Origin: [Flexibacter] sp. ATCC 35208 | Lineage (GTDB): Bacteria; Bacteroidota; Bacteroidia; Chitinophagales; Chitinophagaceae | NCBI RefSeq assembly: GCF_001975825.1 | Contig: NZ_MTKN01000005.1 | Coordinates: 92,578-156,577, forward strand | DNA: 64,000 nt | Direction: 5' to 3' | Shown: piece after piece, positions 45,548 to 54,874 of the stretch | Layout of the letters: each line of letters opens with the position of its first letter | How positions within the stretch are numbered: the first letter of the stretch is position 1 | Position numbers and translations under genes: made by a program | The notes under the pieces: generated by a model | What the model saw: only the letters and a program-made list of their open reading frames with translations | What the model was told of the DNA's origin: nothing | Database searches by the model: none

Positions 45548-46843
45548 TTACGCTTTCTTCAACCCTACCTTATGCCCACTCAGACCATAATACAGGATGT
45601 ACAAATAGCAAGGCAGCATTACCACATAAGCAATATGCCTGTCAGAACCCTTTGCAATCGCGCCATAGATCAATGGCAGGATCGCACCACCACAAATCGC
45701 CATCACCATGAAAGCCGCACCGATCTTGGTATATTTACCTGCTTTGTTCATTGCCAGCGGCCAGATACCAGGCCACATAAGTGCATGTGATAAGCTAAGC
45801 AGAATGATGCAGATAATAGAAGTCCAGCCATGTGTAGCCAACGCACCTATGGAGAGGATCAGCGCCAGTGATGCACAAATGATCAGACCAGTTTTTTGAG
45901 AAATTACTTTTGGAATCAGCACGATACCGGAGAGGTAACCAATCGTCAGCGCAATCAGGCTATAAATACCCAGGTTCGTCGCTACCATCTTTTCCAGACC
46001 GCTATATTCACCATACAATGCCAGTGAGTCGATCGCTAATACTTCCACCCCCACATAAGCAAAGATACATACTACACCAAGCAGCAAATGCGGAGGAATA
46101 CCTTTCTTAACACCCGCTTCGTCAGCAGCAGTATCTTCTTCTTCCGTATTGATTTCAGGCAGCTCTGATTTTCTTACCATGAAAGCAAGTGCCAGCAATA
46201 CCACCGTCATCACCAGGTAAGGTACAACCACACGCTGTGCCAGCGCCTGCAGTTCTGCTTCTCTTGCAGCACCAGTCAGGGTGTTAATCTTTGCGGACAA
46301 TTCAGTCGCATCACTGAATAACAACTGTACCAGTACGAAGATACCGATCATACCCGCTACCTTGTTACAGATACCCATGATACTGATACGCTGTGCCGCT
46401 TTTTCAATTGGTCCAAGGATCGTCACATACGGGTTAGAAGCCGCCTGCAGCAGCGTCAGACCAGTACCTTGTGCAAATAATCCTAACAGGAATAATGGAA
46501 AACTACGTGCGTAAGCAGCAGGAATAAAGATCAGGGAACCTACAGCCATGATGAGCAGACCGAGAGACATCCCTTTTGTAAAACCGATCTTCTTCAGGAT
46601 GGCAGATGACGGAATTGCCATCACCAGGTAACTAATGTAGAAGGCAAAGGTGACGAAAAACACCTCGAAGTCTGATATTTCACAGGCCTGCTTCAAAAAA
46701 GGGATCAGCACGCTGTTCAACCAGGTCACAAATCCAAAAATGAAAAATAAAGTGCCGATGATCCCCATAGCTTTGCCATAGTTGGCCTGCTGTTGTGGTT
46801 GCATAGGTAAAGGCTCTTTAATAGATGTAGCGGAGTTCCCCAT
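45548..46843 (-). CDS. MFS sugar permease (fucose/GlcNAc, FHS-type)
   Basis: 431 residues, about 12 membrane helices, member of the FHS (fucose-galactose-glucose:H+ symporter) family. Typical are FFIFGFVTWLNSVLIPFLK in helix 1, GLFAQGTGLTLLQAASNPYVT with the conserved NPY, and HALMWPGIWPLAMN near helix 10. In Bacteroidetes such carriers transport fucose, glucose/galactose or N-acetylglucosamine. Given the surrounding genes GlcNAc is the favoured substrate, but sequence alone cannot separate these. It is divergent from the second permease at 47190. Confidence 0.87.
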   Translation of the reverse strand: MGNSATSIKEPLPMQPQQQANYGKAMGIIGTLFFIFGFVTWLNSVLIPFLKQACEISDFEVFFVTFAFYISYLVMAIPSSAILKKIGFTKGMSLGLLIMAVGSLIFIPAAYARSFPLFLLGLFAQGTGLTLLQAASNPYVTILGPIEKAAQRISIMGICNKVAGMIGIFVLVQLLFSDATELSAKINTLTGAAREAELQALAQRVVVPYLVMTVVLLALAFMVRKSELPEINTEEEDTAADEAGVKKGIPPHLLLGVVCIFAYVGVEVLAIDSLALYGEYSGLEKMVATNLGIYSLIALTIGYLSGIVLIPKVISQKTGLIICASLALILSIGALATHGWTSIICIILLSLSHALMWPGIWPLAMNKAGKYTKIGAAFMVMAICGGAILPLIYGAIAKGSDRHIAYVVMLPCYLYILYYGLSGHKVGLKKA

Positions 46844-47164
46844 ACTGCTGTTTTATATATTATTTAAACACTTTGATTGATATTTGCGAACATACTTAAC
46901 AATTTCCGCATTTCATAATGAACAACGATAGATTGGCTATTGTTAATAGATGAATGCTAAATTTCCACGCTAAAAGGGTTAAAAAGTATGCTAATCCACC
47001 CCTTATTTTGTTTTTTGTCAACTATTAAATGAAATAGATAGATATTTTATACCATATTAGCTAAAACGTTTTTGCATCAGAAAAATCGGGATTTTTTTGA
47101 TAAAATTTTAGGAATTGTCAAAAAATAATTTATACATTTATCGCTGCAAAGATTACAGTAATTT
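46844..47164. promoter_or_regulatory. AT-rich divergent intergenic region between two permeases
   Basis: About 320 bp with no gene. For the plus-strand operon a possible promoter is ATTG near 47116 with TACATTTA at about 47133. The region must serve both directions, so it is a natural place for an amino-sugar regulator site, but none is recognisable. Confidence 0.4.
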
Positions 47165-47188
47165 AACACGTTAACACGTTAGCACGTT
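47165..47188 (+). repeat. Triple octamer repeat abutting a start codon
   Basis: aacacgtt, aacacgtt, agcacgtt in tandem, ending one base before the ATG of the permease gene. Confidence 0.6.
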
Positions 47189-47189
47189 T

Positions 47190-48842
47190 ATGGTTCAACA
47201 AACAAAGCAAAGTACACATCCCTCTTTCTTTGTACTGATACTTGTATTTTTTTTCTGGGGTTTTGTTGCTGCTTCGAACAGCATATTCATCCCCTTCTGT
47301 AAGTCACATTTCCACTTGAATCAGCTGGAATCTCAGCTGATTGACTTCTCGTTCTATGGTGCTTACTTTATCGGCTCCCTGCTGCTGTACTTCCTGTCAG
47401 CACTCAGAGGCGTTGATATTCTCAACAAGATCGGTTATCAGAAAGGTATCATCTACGGCCTCCTCATTTCTGTCGTAGGTGCTGTGGCGCTCATTGCCGC
47501 AGTTAACATTGGTAGCGGTATGGCTAACACCACCTATGCCTTTTATCTCATTCTGGGCGCATTCTTCATCGTTGCCCTCGGATTCTCGTTACAGCAAACC
47601 GCTGCAAACCCTTTTGCCTTCCTCCTGGGAGATCCTGCAAAAGGCGCTCACCGCCTGAACCTGGCTGGTGGTATCAATTCACTTGGTACAACCATCGGTC
47701 CACTCATCGTGAGTATTTTGCTCTTCGGTACTGCCAAAGGTTCGGCAAGCGCTGATACTGACATCAGTAAGATCAACACTCTTTACATCCTGCTGATTGT
47801 TTTGTTTCTCGTTGCAGCAGTTATCTTCTGGTTCTCGAAAATGCCAAAAGAAACTTCGGACGAGCCTTTTGAGCAATCACCTAAAGCAAGTAAAACACTG
47901 GCCGCCATCACCGCATTGTTCGTGCTCATCATGGTGGGTCTGGGCCAGGAGAATAAACTGCCATTCTTCGTGATCGGTATCGTGGGTATCCTCGCAGTCC
48001 TCTTCTATGCGAAGATCTCTTCGCAGAAAGGTGCAGATCTCACCTTACAGAAAGGTGGAGAAGGCTGGGGTGCTATGAAATACCCACAGCTGGTACTGGG
48101 CATGATCGCCATCTTCGTATATGTAGGCGTGGAAGTTACCATCGCCAGCAATATGGGTGGCCTGCTCGAAACCAAAGGCTTCCTCACTGAAAACGGGCTG
48201 ACTACCGCCGAAATCGATCCTTATGTATCCCTCTTCTGGGGTAGTATGATGATCGGTCGCTGGACAGGCGCCATCTCCGTATTCAATGTGTCTGAAAGAA
48301 TGCGCAAAATTCTCTGCGTAATCGTGCCATTTTTCGCTTATGGCCTCGTTTTGGGTGCCAACTACCTGAAAGGTACTGACGTAAGCGTATTGTACCCGTA
48401 TGCAGGCATTCTGGTGATCCAGATCATAGGTTTCTTTGCTGGTCAGGACAAACCTGCACAAACACTTATGATCTTCGCCATACTCGGTATCGCTGCCAAT
48501 GCAATTGGTCTGATGACTACCGGTTATGTTTCTCTCTTCAGTTTCATCAGCGGCGGTTTATTCTGCTCCGTTATGTGGCCTTGTATCTTCGCACTTTCCA
48601 TCGCTGGTCTGGGCAAGTACACTGCACAGGGATCTTCTTTCCTGATCCTGATGATCCTCGGCGGTTCACTCATACCTCCTGTACAGGGTGGTCTTGGAGA
48701 TGATCCAAACATAGGAACGCATTATTCTTATATAATCCCAGTTATATGCTTTGCATATCTGGCATTCTTTGCATTCAGAGTTAAAACTATTTTAAAATCA
48801 CAGGGAATAGATTATGAGTCAGCAATTAGCGGTGGGCATTGA
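47190..48842 (+). CDS. Large MFS sugar permease (FHS-type) of the GlcNAc-Asn operon
   Basis: 550 residues with about 14 predicted membrane helices, longer than usual FHS carriers because of an extra loop and helix pair around 230-290. Family blocks are LVFFFWGFVAASNSIFIPFC, ALGFSLQQTAANPFAFLLG with the NPF motif, and FCSVMWPCIFALSIAGLGKYT. It starts an operon with the ROK kinase, whose start lies 29 bp inside this gene. The kinase and the downstream glycosylasparaginase point to import of GlcNAc or a GlcNAc-containing compound. Confidence 0.87.
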   Translation: MVQQTKQSTHPSFFVLILVFFFWGFVAASNSIFIPFCKSHFHLNQLESQLIDFSFYGAYFIGSLLLYFLSALRGVDILNKIGYQKGIIYGLLISVVGAVALIAAVNIGSGMANTTYAFYLILGAFFIVALGFSLQQTAANPFAFLLGDPAKGAHRLNLAGGINSLGTTIGPLIVSILLFGTAKGSASADTDISKINTLYILLIVLFLVAAVIFWFSKMPKETSDEPFEQSPKASKTLAAITALFVLIMVGLGQENKLPFFVIGIVGILAVLFYAKISSQKGADLTLQKGGEGWGAMKYPQLVLGMIAIFVYVGVEVTIASNMGGLLETKGFLTENGLTTAEIDPYVSLFWGSMMIGRWTGAISVFNVSERMRKILCVIVPFFAYGLVLGANYLKGTDVSVLYPYAGILVIQIIGFFAGQDKPAQTLMIFAILGIAANAIGLMTTGYVSLFSFISGGLFCSVMWPCIFALSIAGLGKYTAQGSSFLILMILGGSLIPPVQGGLGDDPNIGTHYSYIIPVICFAYLAFFAFRVKTILKSQGIDYESAISGGH

Positions 48843-49779
48843 TATTGGAGGAACCAATACTAAGTTTGGCATAGTAGATCGCAGAGGTAATATTCTGTGT
48901 GATGGTCGTATGCTAACGAACCAACACGAAGACGTAGACGCTTTCCTGGACGAATTGCACGGACATCTGTCCGTACTGATCGAACAGGTTGGAGGCATGG
49001 ACAACATCAGAGGAATTGGCGTAGGAGCTCCTAACGGAAACTTTTATACCGGAAATATTGAATACGCTCCAAACCTTCGCTGGAAGGGAGTAGTTCCATT
49101 ATCGAAATTGCTGGAAGCTAAATTTGGTGTCCCTGCTGTTTTAACAAATGACGCAAATGCAGCTGCACTGGGTGAATTCATGTACGGTGCTGCCAGGAGT
49201 ATGAGAGACTTTATCGTTATTACCCTGGGTACAGGTGTAGGTAGCGGTATCGTGGCAAATGGTCAGCTGATCTATGGTCACGACGGTTTTGCCGGCGAAC
49301 TGGGTCACTGTATCGTGATTCCTGGTGGTCGTTTCCACCCCGGAACCAAGGCACATGGCTCACTCGAAGCATACGCTTCTGCTACTGGTGTGACCAATAC
49401 TGCACTGGAATTCCTGGAAACACGTCCGAATACACAAAGTCTGTTGCGTGAATTCAAAAAAGAAGAAGTAAATTCAAAAGTAATTTACGAAGCTGCCATG
49501 AAGGGCGATCCCCTGGCCATGGAAGTGTATGAGTTCACCGGTAAAGTGCTGGGTGAGGCATTAGCGAACTTCGTCATGTTCTCCAGCCCTGAAGCCATCG
49601 TACTGTTCGGTGGTCTGACCAAAGCCGGCGATCTGTTAATGAAACCAGTTCGTGAGCATATGGAAAAGAACCTGCTGCCTATCTTCCAGAATAAGGTAAA
49701 GCTGGTATTCTCCGAACTGAAAGAAAGCGATGCTGCTATATTAGGTGCGAGCGCACTGGCATGGGAGATGAAAGATTAA
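48814..49779 (+). CDS. ROK family sugar kinase (glucokinase/GlcNAc kinase-like)
   Basis: 321 residues. ATP motif GIDIGGTNTKFG (8-19), catalytic Asp113 in TNDANAAALGE, and the GTGVGSGIV phosphate loop. The ROK zinc site normally uses His plus three cysteines of a CxCGxxGC motif. His165 is kept, but the following stretch reads FHPGTKAHGSLE (174-185), with no cysteine at any of the three positions. The enzyme must fold without that zinc site or bind it otherwise. GlcNAc is the likely substrate from context; glucose is the alternative. It overlaps the permease gene by 29 bp. Confidence 0.88.
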   Translation: MSQQLAVGIDIGGTNTKFGIVDRRGNILCDGRMLTNQHEDVDAFLDELHGHLSVLIEQVGGMDNIRGIGVGAPNGNFYTGNIEYAPNLRWKGVVPLSKLLEAKFGVPAVLTNDANAAALGEFMYGAARSMRDFIVITLGTGVGSGIVANGQLIYGHDGFAGELGHCIVIPGGRFHPGTKAHGSLEAYASATGVTNTALEFLETRPNTQSLLREFKKEEVNSKVIYEAAMKGDPLAMEVYEFTGKVLGEALANFVMFSSPEAIVLFGGLTKAGDLLMKPVREHMEKNLLPIFQNKVKLVFSELKESDAAILGASALAWEMKD

Positions 49780-49811
49780 TACCAACATAAAGCACTTGTA
49801 ATTTAAACATT

Positions 49812-50867
49812 ATGCAAGATCGCAGACATTTTTTAAAAGCAGCGGCCCTCGGTGCCGCTGCTTTGTCTTTAGACGGAGTAAAGAGTGCACATGCCGCGCC
49901 GTTTGTAAAAAAAGACAGAACGACTAAGCCTATCGTATTATCTACGTGGGATTTTGGCCGTGCCGCTAACCTGGCCGCATGGGAGATTTTGAAGAAAGGT
50001 GGTCGCGCACTGGATGCAGTGGAAGCCGGGGTAAAAATACCGGAAGCTGATCCTAACAACCACACCGTAGGTTACAGCGGTTACCCTGACCGTGATGGCC
50101 GCGTAACACTGGATGCCTGTATCATGGATGAGAAAGGCAATTGTGGCTCCGTAGCTTCCCTGGAGCACATTGTACATGCTATTTCTGTAGCACGTGCAGT
50201 GATGGAAAAAACACCGCATGTGATGCTGGTGGGTGATGGTGCCCTGCAATTCGCACTATCACAGGGTTTTAAAAAGGAAAACCTGCTCACACCCGAGTCT
50301 GAAAAGGCATGGAAAGAGTGGCTGAAAAAATCCGAGTATAAGCCCCTCATGAACATTGAAAATTCTTCTTACGGCCAGGGTAATAACCCAACTACCTTTA
50401 GCCCGCGCATGCTGCCTGGTAACCAGTATAACCACGATACCATCGGGTTAGTGGCGATCGATGCAAACGGTGATCTATCCGGTGCATGTACCACCAGTGG
50501 TATGGCATACAAACTGCATGGCCGTGTGGGTGACTCCCCTATTATCGGTGCTGGTTTGTATGTAGACAATGAAATCGGCGCGGCGACTTCTACAGGTGTA
50601 GGTGAAGAAGTGATCCGCATCGTTGGTAGTCACCTGGTAGTAGAACTCATGCGTCAGGGTTATCCACCTGAAAAGGCTTGTAAAGAAGCCGTAGAGCGAA
50701 TTGTGAAGAAAGGTCCTGAAAGGTCTAAAGGCCTGCAGGTAGGTTTCCTCGCAGTGAACAAAAAAGGAGAACACGGCGCTTATTGCCTGCAGAAAGGCTT
50801 CAACTATGCAGTACTTTCTGAGAAAGAAAATAACGTGCTGATTGACGGCAAAAGCTACTATAAATAA
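49812..50867 (+). CDS. Exported N4-(beta-N-acetylglucosaminyl)-L-asparaginase
   Basis: 351 residues with a Tat-type signal (DRRHFLKAAALGAAALSLDG). It is an N-terminal nucleophile hydrolase that autocleaves before Thr210 in NHDTIGLVAIDANGDLSGACTTSG to give alpha and beta chains. The GRVGDSPIIGAGLYVDNEIGAATSTG block binds substrate. Family members cleave GlcNAc-Asn from degraded N-glycoproteins. The plain asparaginase/isoaspartyl peptidase alternative is less likely because the sequence follows the glycosylasparaginase pattern. It acts outside the cytoplasm, upstream of the permease and kinase, which would take the released GlcNAc. Confidence 0.92.
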   Translation: MQDRRHFLKAAALGAAALSLDGVKSAHAAPFVKKDRTTKPIVLSTWDFGRAANLAAWEILKKGGRALDAVEAGVKIPEADPNNHTVGYSGYPDRDGRVTLDACIMDEKGNCGSVASLEHIVHAISVARAVMEKTPHVMLVGDGALQFALSQGFKKENLLTPESEKAWKEWLKKSEYKPLMNIENSSYGQGNNPTTFSPRMLPGNQYNHDTIGLVAIDANGDLSGACTTSGMAYKLHGRVGDSPIIGAGLYVDNEIGAATSTGVGEEVIRIVGSHLVVELMRQGYPPEKACKEAVERIVKKGPERSKGLQVGFLAVNKKGEHGAYCLQKGFNYAVLSEKENNVLIDGKSYYK

Positions 50868-50870
50868 GAC

Positions 50871-51608
50871 ATGATTACACTTGAAATATGTGCGGGTTCA
50901 GTAGCATCCTGTATCGCGGCGCAGGAAGGTGGGGCAAAACGGATAGAACTGTGTGATAACCTGCTGGAAGGCGGTACTACACCCAGCTATGCCACCATCG
51001 CACTGGCACGTGAAAAGGTGAATATTGACCTGTATCCTATTATACGCCCACGTGGTGGTGATTTCCTGTACGATGAACTGGAATTTGCCACTATGCAGAA
51101 AGATATTCAGCTCTGTAAAGAACTGGGTTGTAATGGCGTGGTAATAGGTTTGCTCACAGCTGATGGCAAGGTAGATGTACCCCGTACAAAAGCACTGGTA
51201 GAACTGGCATGGCCCATGGGCGTGACTTTTCACAGAGCTTTCGATATGACGGAAGATCCTTTGCAGGCACTGGAAGATGTGATCAGTACGGGATGTGAGC
51301 GTATACTTACTTCCGGCCAACGGAATACTGCGATTGAAGGCGTAGACCTGCTGAAGACATTGGTCGAAAAAGCAGCGGGGCGTATTGCGATTATGGTGGG
51401 TTCCGGAGTGAGAGCGAATAATATTGCTACGCTGATTAAAGAGACGAGGGCTACAGAGTTTCATACATCTGCTAAAGGATATAATGAGAGTAGAATGGTG
51501 TACAGAAATCCAAATGTGAGTATGGGAGGTATACCGGGAGTACCGGAATATGGTATCTCTCAGACGCAGGTAGATGAGGTGAAAAAAATATTGGAATTAG
51601 CTAAATAA
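50871..51608 (+). CDS. cutC: CutC family protein
   Basis: 245-residue TIM-barrel protein. Start MITLEICAGSVASCIAAQEGGAKRIELCDNLLEGGTTPS is the CutC hallmark, followed by PIIRPRGGDFLYDE and FHRAFDMTEDPLQALEDV. CutC was named for copper homeostasis in E. coli, but its biochemical role is unsettled. Here it starts 3 bp after the glycosylasparaginase gene, so it is almost certainly co-expressed with a glycan-salvage operon, suggesting a function in that pathway. A terminator follows directly. Confidence 0.93.
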   Translation: MITLEICAGSVASCIAAQEGGAKRIELCDNLLEGGTTPSYATIALAREKVNIDLYPIIRPRGGDFLYDELEFATMQKDIQLCKELGCNGVVIGLLTADGKVDVPRTKALVELAWPMGVTFHRAFDMTEDPLQALEDVISTGCERILTSGQRNTAIEGVDLLKTLVEKAAGRIAIMVGSGVRANNIATLIKETRATEFHTSAKGYNESRMVYRNPNVSMGGIPGVPEYGISQTQVDEVKKILELAK

Positions 51609-51646
51609 CAAAAAAGGCTTTTGCAGTTGCAAAAGCCTTTTTTGTT
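51607..51646 (+). terminator. Terminator of the permease-kinase-asparaginase-cutC operon
   Basis: Stem of 19 bp (51607-51625 with 51628-51646), 2-nt apparent loop, ending in a T run; overlaps the cutC stop region. Confidence 0.88.
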
Positions 51647-51828
51647 TGAAATTCCGCCCCAATAATATCTTTTTCTCACATTGTAATACAATTCTTTTAA
51701 GCGTACCCGGTACATTTATGATTTTTGTCGTTTCTTCTTAAACAAACACAAAAGTTCTATTAGAATAAAGAGATTTTTTTTAATTTTCGGTCTCGTTTTT
51801 AAACCGCATCTAATCCAAATTAACAATC

Positions 51829-53754
51829 ATGACGCTAAATCATCAGGAAATTGAACTGATTGACAGTTTCGAACAAATAGCTGTGGATATATATCCTACC
51901 GCTAAAGACGGTTCCAAAGCAGTGGCACAGGAAATAGCAGCATTGATCAAAGCAAGACAGGCCGCTAACCAAAAGGTAGTACTAGGCCTGGCTACCGGCT
52001 CTACTCCAAAGTATCTTTATGCTGAACTTGTCCGCCTTCACAAAGAGGAGGGCCTGAGTTTCAAAAACGTGATCACTTTCAATCTGGATGAGTACTATCC
52101 AATTGAACCAGATGCTCTGCAGAGCTACAACCGGTTCATGAAGGAACAGCTGTTTAACCACATTGACATTCCTGCAGAAAACACACACGTACCAGATGGT
52201 ACCATTCCAAAGGAAAAAGTGAAAGAATTCGCAGCTCAATATGAAGCAAAAATTGAAGCTGCCGGTGGTATTGACCTGCAAATTCTCGGTATTGGTACAA
52301 ATGGCCATATCGGGTTCAATGAACCAGGTTCTGCTATCAACTCTCACACCCGCCTCGTAACCCTGGACAACTCAACCAGAATGGCTAACGCATTCGAGTT
52401 TTCCAATATGAGCCTGGTACCCCGTCTCGCTGTAACCATGGGCTTAAGTACCATTTTCAAAGCGAAACGTGTAGTACTGCTGGCATGGGGTTCTCATAAA
52501 TCAAAAATCGTTCAGCGCTCTGTAGAAGGTCATAGCTCTGACCAGGTGCCAGCTTCCCTGCTGCAACAGCACCCTGACTGCAAATTCGTAATCGATGAGC
52601 AGGCAGCAGAAGACCTGACCCGCAACAAAGAACCATGGCTGACAGGTGACTGCGAATGGACGCCAAAACTGCGTCGTAAAGCGGTAACCAACCTCGCCCT
52701 GAAGCTGAACAAGCCAATCCTGATGTTGACTGACAGGGATTACAATGAAAACGGCTTAAACGACCTGATCGTACAATACGGTTCTGCATATGAATTGAAT
52801 ATCGAAGAGTTCAACGGTCTCCGTGATACCATCACCGGATGGCCAGGCGGTAAGCCAGGTGCACAATTGCCTAGCCACCCTGAACGCTCCGAGCCACTGA
52901 AAAAACGTGTGCTGATCTTCTCTCCACACCCTGATGATGACATCATCTCTATGGGTGGTACCTTCATCCGCCTGCACGAACAGGGTCATGATGTACACGT
53001 AGGTTACCAGACTTCCGGTAACATCGCTGTTACTGACGAGTTCGTACTGCGTTACATCGACTTCGCAGTAGGCTTTGAAGATATGTTCGGCATCGACCGT
53101 AGCAAGAGCTCCCAGGTACTGGCAGATGCGAAAGCATTCCTCGGTAGCAAGAAGCCTTCTCAGAAGGATACTCCTGAAATCCGTGCTATCAAAGGCCTGA
53201 TCCGCCGTGGTGAAGCAAAAGCTACCTGCCGTTACGTAGGTATTCCTGAAGAAAATATCCACTACAATAACCTGCCTTTCTACGAAACAGGTCTGATAGA
53301 GAAAGCACCTGCCAGCCAGGCTGATATCGATATCACCAAAGAACTGATCCGTAAAATTAAACCACACCAGATCTACTGTGCCGGTGACCTCGCGGATCCA
53401 CATGGTACACACAAGGTATGTCTGGAAATCATCTTCGCTGCGCTGGATCAGCTGAAACACGAAGAGTGGATGAAAGATTGCTGGGTATGGTTGTATAAAG
53501 GCGCATGGCAGGAATGGAAGATCAATGAGATCGAAATGGCTGTACCAATGAGCCCTGACCAGGTAAGACAAAAACGCCTGGGTATCTTTATCCACCAGAG
53601 CCAGAAGGACGTAGTGCCATTCCAGGGTACTGACAGCCGTGAGTTCTGGGAAAGAGCGGAAGATCGTAATGCGGATACAGCGAACCTGTATGATCAGTTA
53701 GGTTTACAGAAGTATGCAGCGATGGAAGCTTTTGTAAGATATCATTTTATGTAA
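51829..53754 (+). CDS. nagB: Glucosamine-6-phosphate deaminase fused to a PIG-L deacetylase domain
   Basis: 641 residues. The N-terminal domain (about 15-280) is GlcN6P deaminase, with LATGSTP (55-61), FNLDEYY (84-90) and the catalytic GTNGHIGFNEPGS (156-168). A linker (about 280-355) leads to a LmbE/PIG-L zinc deacetylase domain (about 360-641) with SPHPDDD (365-371) and a downstream DPHGTH. Known as a two-domain NagB form in Bacteroidetes. The second domain could deacetylate GlcNAc-6-P or a related sugar, feeding the deaminase domain. No separate nagA is in the window, which supports this but does not prove it. Confidence 0.93.
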   Translation: MTLNHQEIELIDSFEQIAVDIYPTAKDGSKAVAQEIAALIKARQAANQKVVLGLATGSTPKYLYAELVRLHKEEGLSFKNVITFNLDEYYPIEPDALQSYNRFMKEQLFNHIDIPAENTHVPDGTIPKEKVKEFAAQYEAKIEAAGGIDLQILGIGTNGHIGFNEPGSAINSHTRLVTLDNSTRMANAFEFSNMSLVPRLAVTMGLSTIFKAKRVVLLAWGSHKSKIVQRSVEGHSSDQVPASLLQQHPDCKFVIDEQAAEDLTRNKEPWLTGDCEWTPKLRRKAVTNLALKLNKPILMLTDRDYNENGLNDLIVQYGSAYELNIEEFNGLRDTITGWPGGKPGAQLPSHPERSEPLKKRVLIFSPHPDDDIISMGGTFIRLHEQGHDVHVGYQTSGNIAVTDEFVLRYIDFAVGFEDMFGIDRSKSSQVLADAKAFLGSKKPSQKDTPEIRAIKGLIRRGEAKATCRYVGIPEENIHYNNLPFYETGLIEKAPASQADIDITKELIRKIKPHQIYCAGDLADPHGTHKVCLEIIFAALDQLKHEEWMKDCWVWLYKGAWQEWKINEIEMAVPMSPDQVRQKRLGIFIHQSQKDVVPFQGTDSREFWERAEDRNADTANLYDQLGLQKYAAMEAFVRYHFM

Positions 53755-53772
53755 GTATTTGCTTGTTATACG

Positions 53773-53806
53773 AAAAGGGTGACTGGTTCTCCAGTCACCC
53801 TTTTTT
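53773..53806 (+). terminator. Terminator after the NagB fusion
   Basis: Perfect 14-bp stem aaaagggtgactgg / ccagtcaccctttt with TTCT loop and trailing T. Confidence 0.9.
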
Positions 53807-53967
53807 ATTGGGGTGGGTGGTCGCATGACATTCCCAATTTAATTTTGCACAATTAAATATCAGAATGAAAATATTCTTTACATTTAAAAATCAAAAATTT
53901 CAACCAGATCTTGATTCACCCGAATACTAGTATTCCACGATTGTCATTATCCTAAATTGTTATTTAT

Positions 53968-54870
53968 ATGAGACTGGTCCTTGCCAGCAGATCCGCCGCT
54001 TTCCTGGCCCTATTCCGTGCCATCGCATCTAACAGATTACCCAGCCAACGGCGTTATCTTTTCCATGACCCGTATGCCAAATATTTTCTGCCACCCGCCC
54101 TCCGCATGGTGGCTAACTTTTCTGCTCTCCCTGGCCTCAACTACGTCATCAGCAAAATCCTCGATACCCGTTTCGCCGGCGCCCTCACCTCCTGCCTGGC
54201 CCGAACGCGGCTCATAGATGTCATGGTACTCGAAACTATCCATAACTACGGTATCAATCAACTCATTATCTTCGGCGCAGGCTACGATTGCCGCATTCAC
54301 CGCCTCGATTTCAACCCCAAAGACCAGAAACCCAAAGTACAGTTTGTCGAAATCGATCATCCCTACCTTCAGGATGCCAAAAGAGAGGTACTCGAAAACC
54401 TGAAAAACAAACCCAAAGAATTTATTGACTATATCCCTGTAGATTTCAGCAATCAACAGCTGGAAACCACCATCCCTCACCACCTGTTCAAAGAACATTA
54501 CAAGACATTACTGATCTGGGAAGGTGTGACAAATTCACTCACAATTCCAATTGCTGATAAGCTCTTCCAATATTTCAGTAAATTTACAAGCGGCACCAGG
54601 ATCATATTCATCTACATCGATGAAAAAGTCCTTACCCATACCCAATCTTTCTTAGGCACAGCGATTTCGCCCAAAGAGTTACGCCAGCAACAGGAATTCT
54701 GGAATTTTGGAATGGACCCCTCCAAAATGAAACAATTCCTTGTAGGTTATAATATGGAACTGTTGTACGACGTTGATGCTGATACCTACAGGCATACGTC
54801 CTTTGGTAAAAGCGCTGACAAAATGAATGGATTGGAATACTATCGGGTAGTAATGGCCGTTGTAAAATAA
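53968..54870 (+). CDS. Class I SAM-dependent methyltransferase, LCMT/PPM-like family
   Basis: 300 residues. SAM-binding motif I is INQLIIFGAGYDCRIHRL, the acidic ribose contact is VQFVEIDHPYLQDAK, and LLIWEGVTNSLTI follows as expected for the leucine carboxyl methyltransferase-like family. That family includes bacterial O-methyltransferases of polyketides and unknown substrates. No natural product genes are nearby, so the substrate is unknown. It starts with ATG at 53968 and is followed 4 bp later by an amidotransferase-like gene. An exact -7 box TAATTTTG at 53840-53847 is a possible promoter. Confidence 0.88.
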   Translation: MRLVLASRSAAFLALFRAIASNRLPSQRRYLFHDPYAKYFLPPALRMVANFSALPGLNYVISKILDTRFAGALTSCLARTRLIDVMVLETIHNYGINQLIIFGAGYDCRIHRLDFNPKDQKPKVQFVEIDHPYLQDAKREVLENLKNKPKEFIDYIPVDFSNQQLETTIPHHLFKEHYKTLLIWEGVTNSLTIPIADKLFQYFSKFTSGTRIIFIYIDEKVLTHTQSFLGTAISPKELRQQQEFWNFGMDPSKMKQFLVGYNMELLYDVDADTYRHTSFGKSADKMNGLEYYRVVMAVVK

Positions 54871-54874
54871 CGTT

